A DNA stretch of 64,000 bases from Candidula unifasciata (taxonomy: Eukaryota; Mollusca; Gastropoda; Stylommatophora; Geomitridae). Location of the stretch: contig CAJHNH020006990.1 in the NCBI GenBank assembly GCA_905116865.2, forward strand, positions 111,001-175,000, written 5' to 3'. The position numbers were made by a program, and so were the translations under genes. Numbering within the stretch: position 1 is the first letter of the stretch; each line of letters begins with the position of its first letter. The notes beneath the pieces are model-generated. The model made no database searches, was not told where the DNA came from, and saw nothing but the letters and a program-made list of their open reading frames with translations. Positions 55,184-64,000 of this stretch are shown one piece after another.

Positions 55184-55611
55184 TACCAGATACGACACAA
55201 CCAAGGCCAAATTACCGAAACCCTATGTAGGAGCAGTACTTTACAACAAGGATACGAGAAAATCACCAAATAATACCAGACCTCACCAGTATTGTCATCA
55301 GTACCTGCCCAAGTCAATCGACCGCCGGTCCTTATTAGGATAGGCAATTTACGTCAAACAGCCAAGGAATACCACAATAAATCGATTCAACATCCAATCA
55401 TCTTGAGCACAGCACAGGGCCAGCCAAATTACGAAGGCAACAGCAAGAGCGGAAACCACAACAAATAGAAAGCAACAATATTGAACACAATCCAAAATCA
55501 AATGAGATCATGACCAGAAAACGTCACCACAAATATAGCTGAAAGGAAAGTGAGCAGAAATGTGAGCGGACCTAGCTGAAAGTGGTCAACGAAAGAGAAT
55601 TTGAAATTGAA
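55184..55611 (+). other. 3' region of the ORF1 retroposon
   Basis: A-rich, 428 bp, no long frame, no RT or RNase H motif. It ends gagaatttgaaattgaa at the target duplication. Confidence 0.7.
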
Positions 55612-55623
55612 TTTTGCCGGGGC
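55612..55623 (+). repeat. 12-bp target-site duplication, right copy
   Basis: TTTTGCCGGGGC, followed by cctgaata, the normal continuation of Rep-D. Confidence 0.92.
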
Positions 55624-55782
55624 CCTGAATATAGCCGGGCCATAAATATGGCCATAACGGCTGAAAGGGGTTTCTGGGACCTCTCCACGGGTGATCCTCA
55701 TCTGCATGGTGGCACTTGTGACACCGTGTGTTTATCGCTTGTGTGCTGTCCTGGTGGGGTACAACAAGCAAGTAAGCGCGCA

Positions 55783-55836
55783 AGATCAAAGTCCAGAAAT
55801 GTTCAGATAACCAGAACTTTCTACCAGGACGCAACT
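55783..55836 (+). repeat. Rep-X, right part of the split copy
   Basis: agatcaaagtccagaaatgt, aaccagaactttctaccagg: the expected Rep-X sequence after the point reached at 53087. Confidence 0.8.
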
Positions 55837-56364
55837 TTATTATTATTATAAAATTTTTTTCAAGATTTACAAATTCAGCATGCAGACCATTCTTACATTC
55901 GACCTTTTCAAACGCTCGGAGAAATACTTATAAATACACACATGCATGCAAACACATACTCATGCATAACCCATGTGCTTGTTTATCACGACAGACACTC
56001 ATATATATTGCACCCACACATGTACATACGCACACACACTAACACATGCACACACTAAAACATGCATACACATACACACAATCATAAATAGACAACTACA
56101 CACTCATAAACACATACATCGAGAGGAGAGTGATTGAGATTAATTGCAACCAGCCTTCATTGCAGATGCAACACCAAATTGATTAAATAAGTTATTCAAC
56201 CCTAGAAAATATGTAATTCAACACTAGAAAAAAGGAATTCAAAACTAGAAACAAAATCAATAATTAAATATATAAAAACTATTAAATGTTTTTTATATCT
56301 AAAAAGGAACGGACTTATATATTAAGCGATAAGAAACAGTTATATAGCGAGCCATAAATACAAC
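55837..56364. other. QPCT intron, AT-rich with CA-rich words
   Basis: Scattered acacaca words between 55930 and 56110; no family recognised. Confidence 0.4.
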
Positions 56365-56606
56365 GAGAGGCCCTATTATAGGGAAAACAAAGACATGTCG
56401 TAGCAGCCGACTAATTGGAAGCTTCATTCGAAGCCGTTTGCATCTGCCTGAGAGAAAAGAAGCCCACAGTCTGCATACAATGCATACAAATGAGTAAGCT
56501 CTGTCAAACGGATGCACATGAAACACTTAGGTTCTGGAACAGGACTGCAGTCCAGAAGTGGGCAAACAACCATAATATTTCACCAGAATTTACAGCTGGT
56601 GAACGC
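56365..56606 (+). repeat. Rep-X copy, body
   Basis: gagaggccctattatagggaa, agacatgtcgtagcagccga, gcttcattcgaagccgtttg, catctgcctgagagaaaaga, atgaaacacttaggttctgg, aatttacagctggtgaacgc, running directly into the (GAA)n array. Confidence 0.85.
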
Positions 56607-56880
56607 GAAGAAGAAGAAGAAGAAGAAGAAGAAGAAGAAGAAGAAGAAGAAGAAGAAGAAGAAGAAGAAGAAGAAGAAGAAGAAGAAGAAGAAGAAGAAG
56701 AAGAAGAAGAAGAAGAAGAAGAAGAAGAAGAAGAAGAAGAAGAAGAAGAAGAAGAAGAAGAAGAAGAAGAAGAAGAAGAAGAAGAAGAAGAAGAAGAAGA
56801 CGAAGAAAAAGAAAAAGAAGAAGAAAAAGAAGAAGAAAAAGAAGAAGAAAAAGAAGAAGAAGAAGAAGTAGGAGGAGGAG
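56607..56880 (+). repeat. (GAA)n array, ~64 pure units then imperfect
   Basis: Uninterrupted GAA from 56607 to 56799 (193 bp), then gaaaaa/gaagaa/gga variants to 56880. It is the expanded tail of Rep-X. Lies 77-350 bp beyond the donor of QPCT exon 56957-57115, as (UUC)n in the transcript. Confidence 0.97.
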
Positions 56881-56941
56881 GAGGAGAAGATATACACATT
56901 CATACATATTCAAACACACAAACTATAAAACGTGAATGTCA

Positions 56942-57344
<403 letters not shown>

Positions 57345-57770
57345 TTACATCGAGCCAGTTTTAACATATGGATGTGAATCCTGGATAATTAATTAATAAA
57401 CAAGCCGAACAATATCTTAAGGCCTCAAAGATGTGGTTTTAGAAATTTCCTGGGACAGCTAATAAGAGCAACCAAGATGTTTTGAAAGAGGCGAGTGCTC
57501 AAAGACAACTTATCACAAACATCATAAAGAGACATTCATCATTTTTTTTGATCATGTTATGAGAAGCGGAAAACTGGAACATGTTGTGACCACTGGAAAG
57601 ATTTGTGGAAAGAGAGACAGAGGAAGACAGCGTGAGAAGATTTTTGACAGTCTTTTATCATGGGATGGAGTCGTGTCAATACACGAATGGTACACGCAGC
57701 TGCGGATAGCAGATTGTGGAGAGGCATGATTGCCCACGCCAGTCGTCAAGGCCCTTGATGATGATGATGG
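57345..57770 (+). mobile_element. LINE RT C-terminal fragment, GAT tail
   Basis: Plus strand: EPVLTYGCESWII, then KLEHVVTTGKICGKRDRGR, ending in (GAT)n at 57757-57770. Several stops. Confidence 0.75.
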
Positions 57771-58299
57771 TCCCTGTTCAGATTAGTGTACATTAGGCTG
57801 AAATCTGTAACTTAGCAAACATGAACCGTTCAGTAATGGCCTAAGACGTTTCGTTAATCAATGCAAGCTTTAACAAAAAGGGGTAGGGAATTACAGGCAA
57901 AAGAAGAAAAAAGGTAAGGAAATAAAAAACAAATAGTTATGTCAACTTTACAAAATCATTTACAGTGAACAAACAAAGGGCGTTGCGGTGATTAGCCTTC
58001 ATTAGAAAACAAAGACAACACACGCACACATATATACACACACAAATATACATTGACTCTGAAATGCCTATATTAGAATGTTATGACAAAATATTTAAAA
58101 ACTACAGGGCTGATACTAAGTAGGTAGGTTAATCAATGCAGAATGTCGGTTGTACGCTTTCAGGCCTATTGCTGAGGAGATGTGTCCGATTATCCTTTGG
58201 ATCTGGCTGGAGTCCTCTGTTGGCTGTTTTCATTAAATGCTGATGCTCATACAAGTAAAAGCCCAGAATTCTACATGAACAGGCGCTGAAGAAACATCA
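57771..58299. other. QPCT intron, nothing recognised
   Basis: No recognised repeat family. Short (CA)n words near 58020-58045. Confidence 0.4.
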
Positions 58300-58545
58300 T
58301 TTGTGCTGTCTTTTCTTCTACTTCTTTTTAGTGTTCAATCATTGTAAACGCCATCGAACACTAATGGTAGATCGTCTACTTCTGGACCTTGGCGGTGAGT
58401 TTCAGGACGTGCATGCATGTTTTACAGGTCTGGTTTATTTGTGTGTACACAGTTGGGTCCTTCTCAGGCAGATGCATTCCCATTACAGAGAAAACCGCGA
58501 TCTTGTGCATGTTAGGTTCTCGTTTTTAAGATGACCGCTAATTGC
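58300..58545 (-). repeat. Rep-X copy, antisense on +
   Basis: cttcttttt tail remnant, tgtaaacgccatcgaacact, gatcgtctacttctggacct, tgtttacaggtctggttta-like text, ctcaggcagatgcattccca. Confidence 0.7.
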
Positions 58546-58610
58546 TATAGATTGTATTTTAATGTATTTCAGTCCTTAGCTTGTGAAATTTCTGAGTAAG
58601 TAAGTAAATA

Positions 58611-58758
58611 AATTTCACCCCACCAGGACATCACACAGAGCGATAAACACCTGGTAACACAAAGTGCCACCATAGGGATGAGGATCACCCATTGAGAGGT
58701 CCCAGAAACTGAATTCAGGTTTCAGGCTATATTGCGTCCCACATGGGGACGACGTTAT
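58611..58758 (-). repeat. Rep-D copy, internally deleted
   Basis: Minus order: gtcgtccccatgtgggacgc, then a gap, then ttctgggacctctcaatggg, tgatcctcatccctatggtg, gtgatgtcctggtggggtga. Flanked by aaataaattt on both sides (58604-58613 and 58763-58772), a likely target duplication. Confidence 0.8.
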
Positions 58759-59004
58759 TGAATAAATAAATTTCTGACAATGTTTTTGAAAAATGTTATA
58801 TGCAATTCCACTCCCTCTTTAACACATATGTATTGATAGATAGGTAGATGCCTGTACTGTAAACGTTCTCATTGGTCTGTTTCTTTCTCTTTTAGGCAAT
58901 ATTGTGCCCTCTTCTGGTGTTTCATTGTGTCTTTATGTATGTTCATGCTATGGGATTTTTTACTGGTTGACTGCACAGTGTCATACATCACGCAAGTCAC
59001 TTAC

Positions 59005-59092
59005 ACGACTCTTTTCCAGAAAGCACTGCAACTGCTTGCTTGTCTGCAGCAAAATCCCACACGGAACGGCTGAGTCAGTAGCGCCAATAAAT
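59005..59092 (-). CDS. QPCT: QPCT exon (GATDSAVPC)
   Basis: Encodes FIGATDSAVPCGILLQT, SKQLQCFLEKSR; compare human FVGATDSAVPCAMMLEL. The Asp is the first zinc ligand. Acceptor TGTTACAG, donor GTAAGT. Confidence 0.96.
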
Positions 59093-59129
59093 CTGTAACA
59101 AAATAAATAATCACTCAGTATTCTTGTGC

Positions 59130-59443
59130 GGCATCTATAAGTTTGGAGTAGTCTGGTGTCCGCCTCGAGTGCTAGAGGTTCCCGGTTCAATTTCCTGAAA
59201 GGACTATGATTTTTTTTTACGTGGACTTGGACTTCTAATAATTCCCCCCTGTCTCTGGGTAGTGAGATCGGACGCCCGTGTGCATTGTTGCGCACGTAAA
59301 ATATCCCTTGGTAGTTGGAAATCAAAAAGAGTAGCCTAACGAAGCTGTCCGGCAAAGTTTGAGTTAAAAATCTACCCACAGTATTTCAGGATCCTCGCCG
59401 GTGCTACTGAAAGAAGAAAAAGAAAAAGAAGAAGAAGAAGAAG

Positions 59444-59533
<90 letters not shown>

Positions 59534-59640
59534 CGCGCTGTGCTGAGCTTCTTCGGACTCAGACGTTAGTTAGAATTAAGAACGGAGCACTCGTGGGTTA
59601 TACCCGTGTGCCATGATGTTGATCCGTTGTTCAAAACCTC
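59130..59640 (+). repeat. SINE-B copy with microsatellite inside
   Basis: tRNA-like head with B box ggttcccggttcaatttcc, then the body shared with 4930-5225. It is interrupted by (GAA)n (59410-59442), (GT)n and (GC)n between gatcctcgccggtgc and cttcttcggactcagac, which are adjacent in the 4930 copy. Confidence 0.75.
59443..59538. repeat. (GT)n followed by (GC)n
   Basis: About 40 GT units with one TA, then gcgcgcgcgcgc at 59525-59538. Alternating purine-pyrimidine: a strong Z-DNA candidate. Confidence 0.95.
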
Positions 59641-60142
59641 AAACCTAAAAATGTGGTTTAACTTCTACAATGTGGAATAGAAAAGCATAATTGTAAACTT
59701 TCCTGTCGATAAGAAGGGAACATGAGAATTGCAAGTGCTAAAAATATATGAACACATCTTTTATTAGAAATAATCGGCATGAAATAATTATCTCCCGAAC
59801 GTTGATGAGTGAGAACAGACTGCCAGTCTAGATTCCAAAAGCGAGATCAAATGGATTGCGCGTGACAGAACGGACTGCAGTTATTGACTGCTAATCATTT
59901 TTTTAATGTATAATCGATACATCATAAAGACGATAATTATATGTGTATCTCATACTAGCAAATTTTTGTTTACCGTCACAGGATGATGTTTTTGAGTCTT
60001 CGTCAGAGCGGGAATTTGAGGATATTAAAAAAATAGAAAATTATGTAAATCCAGATATGGGTACAAGAAAATTTGCTGGGAATTACAGCTGGCACACCAA
60101 CAATTGACTTCTAATACGCCTAAAAGTCTGGGGCATGTACGA
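59641..60142. other. QPCT intron, nothing recognised
   Basis: No recognised feature. Confidence 0.4.
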
Positions 60143-61025
60143 ACAAGGTCCGACAATTAAGTAATGAGCCTGATTTTATTACGGCCAAGACAAAGGTGCC
60201 ATCTATGAAGAAAAGCATGGAATCCAAAGAGGTAGCCTTCATCTTTGATCTGGCAACTTTGCATCGCCGCCTGATAAACAGACGACAAACAAGCCGTCAT
60301 TTTATTGACCTAGTTAGATGTGCATTGTTACGAAATCAGCATGGAGTAAAAAGCTAACATTAAATTATGTTTAAAACTCGGAAAAAGCTCCATTGAGACA
60401 GTTGAATTGAGGCGACAAGTTTATGGGGGATAATTGTTTATCTGGTGCACAGATTTTCATCTGGTTTTTACGATTCAAAAGTGGTGTGAGAATGATTACT
60501 AATGCAACTAGACCTGGGCGTCTAATTTGTGTTTTTAAAAATGAACTTAATGCAAAAGTCGAACAGAACAGATACAAGAATGATCGACCATTCATAACAT
60601 TTTGTGCAAGATTTGGCAAGAAAAAAGTTGCTTGCAGATTTGTACGGCAGGATCACAGCGGGATGACCCAGAGATGTCATCAAAACAGGCGTTTTTGGCT
60701 CCCAAAACAGGTGTATGTTCTTAACCATCCACCCTATTCCCCAGATTTGTCTTCCTGTGATTATGTTCTATTTCCAAAATTAAAGTTACATTTGAAAGGA
60801 TGCTTCATTGACGATATTGATGACATCCAAAGGGCCGTAACATCGACTTTAAGGGCCGAAGCAACAGAATAACTACAGAGGTCGTTCTAGTGTTTGTTAG
60901 ATCGTGCTACTCACTGTATCAATGCACAAGGGGCTTACTTTGAAAAAAATACAGGTTACATCCTCAACTGTTGATTATTTTAATTTTTATAGAATTAGTC
61001 TCTTTACATAATTCTCGGACCTTGT
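60143..61025 (+). mobile_element. Decayed, internally deleted mariner
   Basis: Terminal inverted repeats of about 30 bp: acaaggtccgacaattaagt at the left and the complement of taattctcggaccttgt at the right. The interior retains mariner transposase pieces. About 880 bp instead of the usual ~1.3 kb. Confidence 0.85.
60340..60872 (+). pseudogene. Mariner transposase remnant
   Basis: N-terminal helix-turn-helix pieces in different frames (FKTRKKLH; GAQIFIWFLRFKSGV), then the C-terminal signature VLNHPPYSPDLSSCDYVLFPKLKLHLKG (60718-60800), equivalent to HPPYSPDLAPCDFFLFP with the third catalytic Asp region. The central catalytic part is deleted. Confidence 0.85.
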
Positions 61026-61206
61026 ATTTATACCTAACGACGTGAAAACGGTAATTTGCTTGTCGTGTCCGAGGGTAGTTTGAATCACGAAGCCATCAGC
61101 CATTTAAAAAAATCTGATTCATAAACCAGACAGAGAAAACTAGAGCAGACTATTCAAGCAGACTTACATCTCATCTGGGAAAGATTTTTCAAGCATCATG
61201 AGGGAT

Positions 61207-61433
61207 GGCGTCTGTGGCTTAGGCGTTGCGAACGCGCTTTGTAATGCCGGAGTGCCGGGTTCAATCCCAGCTGCGGATGATTTGTCTTTCTTAAGTTTCA
61301 ACAGTGGTACCTAGAGCGGGTCGTTCAGGAAGTAAAGGCAAACTACTAAACGTAAAATATGGATAGAAAATTCACAACAGCCAAAAAAATGCTGGAGTTG
61401 GTGCTGCAACGCAGTAAAGGATATGCAACTAAC
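61207..61433 (+). repeat. SINE-A copy
   Basis: ggcgtctgtggcttaggcgt, gccgggttcaatcccagctg (B box), caacagtggtacctagagcg, gcaaactactaaacgtaaa, ending atatgcaactaac. Confidence 0.88.
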
Positions 61434-61434
61434 A

Positions 61435-61680
61435 TGAGAGATTGCAATGGTTATGACATGTAGAGAGAATGGTAGATTACAGAACCTGCGCACATAATAA
61501 TAGGAATGAAAGCAGACCGCAGGCGGACCAGTAAGACGGTGGAGAAATAATGTTCAGGTAAGCCTACACTCGAGTCACCAAACCGAAAGAAGAGAAAAAT
61601 AAGAAATATACATACAGTCAGATGATTTCTTTAGCAATAAACCTCAGGAACTCGGAATGCTGTAGAAGAGAGGACAAGCC
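61435..61680 (+). mobile_element. LINE 3' end
   Basis: RHVERMVDYRTC-like text, then a GRPRRRW relic (ggcggaccagtaagacggtg), ending aactcggaatgctgtagaag, the same terminus as 49-269. Confidence 0.6.
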
Positions 61681-61757
61681 AGTACATACTTGCATGATTC
61701 ATTAACTAATACACGGATACATTTAAGTAAATAAACACAGATATAAGAAACACTTAC

Positions 61758-61927
61758 AAATAATTTGAGAAATTTTTGGAGTCGTAGTGACAAGCCAATA
61801 CAATTTTATTTGGCTTTGAGGGATCCAAGGTGGCAATGATATTGGTGAACTTTTTCTTCCCATAAGGTGTGCTGTCCACAAACGTGTCTTCCTCGACTCG
61901 CCAGGATTTCAGAAATGATTTGATGTG
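61758..61927 (-). CDS. QPCT: QPCT exon (TPYGKKKF, ACHYDSK)
   Basis: Fifty-six codons plus two bases: HIKSFLKSWRVEEDTFV, DSTPYGKKKFTNIIATL, IVLACHYDSKNFSNY; compare human TFLSQTPYGYRSFSNIIST and LVLACHYDSKYFS. Acceptor TTAACCATCAG, donor GTAAGT. The most 5' exon visible; earlier exons (signal peptide and helix) are outside the window. Confidence 0.95.
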
Positions 61928-62154
61928 CTGATGGTTAAAACATTGAACAACATTCAGATGGTGAAGATTTAGTTTTATAACTGCTAATCATCTTTACTTA
62001 CCCACCGAGTGCCGATTGGTCTACAAAATATGGGTCTAGTGCGATATGCCCAATAAGTCTGAAGGCGTGAAAAAGGTCCTTTACTTTTTAATCATCTTTA
62101 CCTATACAAGAAAAACTCTAAAACGAACACTAATAAGAGGAGTGAGTGGTGCCT

Positions 62155-62493
62155 TCTTCGTTATCATTATCATGTGCCCTGCCAACTGGCGTAGGCGCTC
62201 ATGCGTCTCCATAGATCATGATCACTGGTTGTCTGTAACCTGATATCCCTCTTTGCCATCGTTTCAGCCAACATCATCTCTCTTGCTCTGCCTATACCCA
62301 TTTTGTCACTGATCTTTCCAGTTGTCACGATGTTCTCCATTGTCTCTCTTTTCATTATGTGGCCAAAGAACAGTGTTTGTCTCTTTCTTATTGTTGTATA
62401 TAGCGATCTACTTTTATTAGCTTCTTTCAAGCAATAGTTGTTAGTTACTCTGGCAGTCCAAGGTATTCGTAACATTCGTCTCAGAAACCACAT
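62155..62493 (-). mobile_element. LINE RT C-terminal fragment, intact frame
   Basis: A 107-codon minus-strand frame: RRMLRIPWTARVTNN, FFGHIMKRETMENIV, GKISDKMGIGRAREMM, ending SAYASWQGT and a short (ATGATA) tail. Same clade as 57345-57770. Confidence 0.8.
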
Positions 62494-62674
62494 CTCTGTT
62501 GCTTACAAATTCTTCTTAATTTGTTTACTGAGTAGTGCCTTGTTGGGTTCAAAAATACTCAACTGGATAGAAGGGAAGGGGCAGTAGATTTTTTGATGCA
62601 TAAACGAAAACAGCAGGACATGGAGCTGAAAATAGTGATGATGATTCATCTGTTTGAGCAAACTTAACACTACA

Positions 62675-62860
62675 AAGAGATTTTCTTCTTCTTGTTTCCT
62701 CTACTCCTGGCATGCATCGCAGCGTCAGACAAGCAAGAGATCTCTTGAAACGGCCATTCTGTCCACTTTGGTATATAATATATTTCAATGTCTCTGATAC
62801 TTCAGTGGTCTATGATCTGCGTGGTCGACCTCTAGATCTGTTATCGCTGTATCAGTATAA
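62675..62860 (-). mobile_element. LINE 3' end, GAA tail
   Basis: Minus strand: SRGRPRRS near 62820, then CMPGVEETRRRK at the end, with cttcttcttg at 62687-62696 as a GAA tail. Confidence 0.5.
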
Positions 62861-63129
62861 CATTGCTGTTTGTGGTGCCCTGCCTGATACCAATCGTGTT
62901 ACCTTTTCACACTATTTGATCTGTTGTCTGTCGATAAAGTAAAGTACCGGTTTTATGTCGATTATCTTCCTGATATAATTGTTTCTTAAGTCAATCTTAC
63001 CTAATTACATAGCATAGTATGGAAACATTTAATTTCTGACATGATTATTTTCCTTCTGTCTTCTAAAGACAGCCACGGAGAGAGAAACTGTCAAAAACTG
63101 TCTGTATTGACCACTCTTATGGTGTGGCG
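62861..63129. other. No recognisable feature
   Basis: Spacer sequence without recognised elements. Confidence 0.4.
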
Positions 63130-63911
<782 letters not shown>

Positions 63912-64000
63912 CTCAGCCTTACTATAACAAATCTGATCCAGTGAATAAGCACTAAGAAAATCGACTTGGGGTCTTGGGGATATGGATATACAGAAGAATA

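Larger units (their letters stand above)
53167..55611 (+). mobile_element. ORF1-only non-LTR retroposon, 2,445 bp
   Basis: Boundaries are set by the duplicated TTTTGCCGGGGC and by intact empty Rep-D copies. The layout is about 32 bp, then 2.8 tandem 5' monomers (53199-53440), an intact ORF1 (53444-55183), a 428-bp 3' region without any RT, endonuclease or RNase H text, and an AT-rich end (gaatttgaaattgaa). The short target duplication and lack of terminal repeats indicate target-primed reverse transcription, necessarily with enzymes supplied in trans. The intact frame and perfect duplication point to recent insertion. Alternative: a standard element with an internal deletion of ORF2. Confidence 0.85.
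53088..55781 (+). mobile_element. Rep-D copy inserted in Rep-X, itself split by the ORF1 retroposon
   Basis: Left part 53093-53166 (gtcgtccccatgtgggatgc, ttatttgaagccccacccag, gcttttgccggggc) and right part 55612-55770 (ttttgccggggccctgaata, ggctgaaaggggtttctggg, ctctccacgggtgatcctca, ctgtcctggtggggt). Flanking direct repeats aagatca at 53081-53087 and 55782-55788 look like its own target-site duplication in Rep-X. Confidence 0.85.

Overview
This is a window of animal nuclear DNA. It is AT-rich and intron-rich, with split genes using GT-AG introns, LINE and SINE debris, and abundant simple repeats. The repeat style (tRNA-headed SINEs, endonuclease/RT LINE tails, RNase-H LINEs, long microsatellites) suggests a mollusc or another lophotrochozoan; that taxonomic guess is inference. 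No bacterial features, rRNA, genuine tRNA genes or CRISPR arrays are seen.

Two conserved protein-coding genes lie head to tail on the minus strand. (1) TKFC (triokinase/FMN cyclase, dihydroxyacetone kinase family) runs from 38746 down to a stop at 6469-6471 and an AATAAA at 6358-6363. Sixteen exons were assembled by hand. Every junction keeps phase and the joined product is 576 residues; only the short first coding exon (about 10 residues) was not found. (2) QPCT (glutaminyl-peptide cyclotransferase) runs from 61927 down to a stop at 46841-46843. Six exons encode 268 residues and carry all the expected zinc and catalytic residues; the N-terminal exons lie beyond the right edge.

Almost everything else is transposable-element material inside introns. 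It includes 3' ends of several non-LTR retrotransposon families (tails of GAA, ATG, CTAA or CAACT repeats), five copies of a tRNA-derived SINE ('SINE-A'), about 12 copies of a short repeat ending in (GAA)n ('Rep-X'), four copies of a ~190-bp repeat ('Rep-D'), a decayed mariner and two types of MITE-like palindromic elements.

The most interesting locus is 52325-55836, a three-level nest. A Rep-X copy is split by Rep-D (7-bp duplication). Rep-D is itself split by a 2,445-bp insertion with a perfect 12-bp target-site duplication. That insertion carries an intact 579-codon ORF1 (three zinc knuckles, then a coiled coil) behind nearly three tandem 5' monomers, and has no ORF2. It looks like an ORF1-only retroposon, analogous in layout to mammalian HAL1.

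A second theme is that retroelements seed tandem repeats. Rep-X has produced a 55-bp satellite, a 20-bp minisatellite and a long (GAA)n array from three different parts of its sequence, and a LINE 3' end has been amplified into a 97-bp tandem repeat. Several arrays and insertions sit within tens of bases of splice sites of the two genes.
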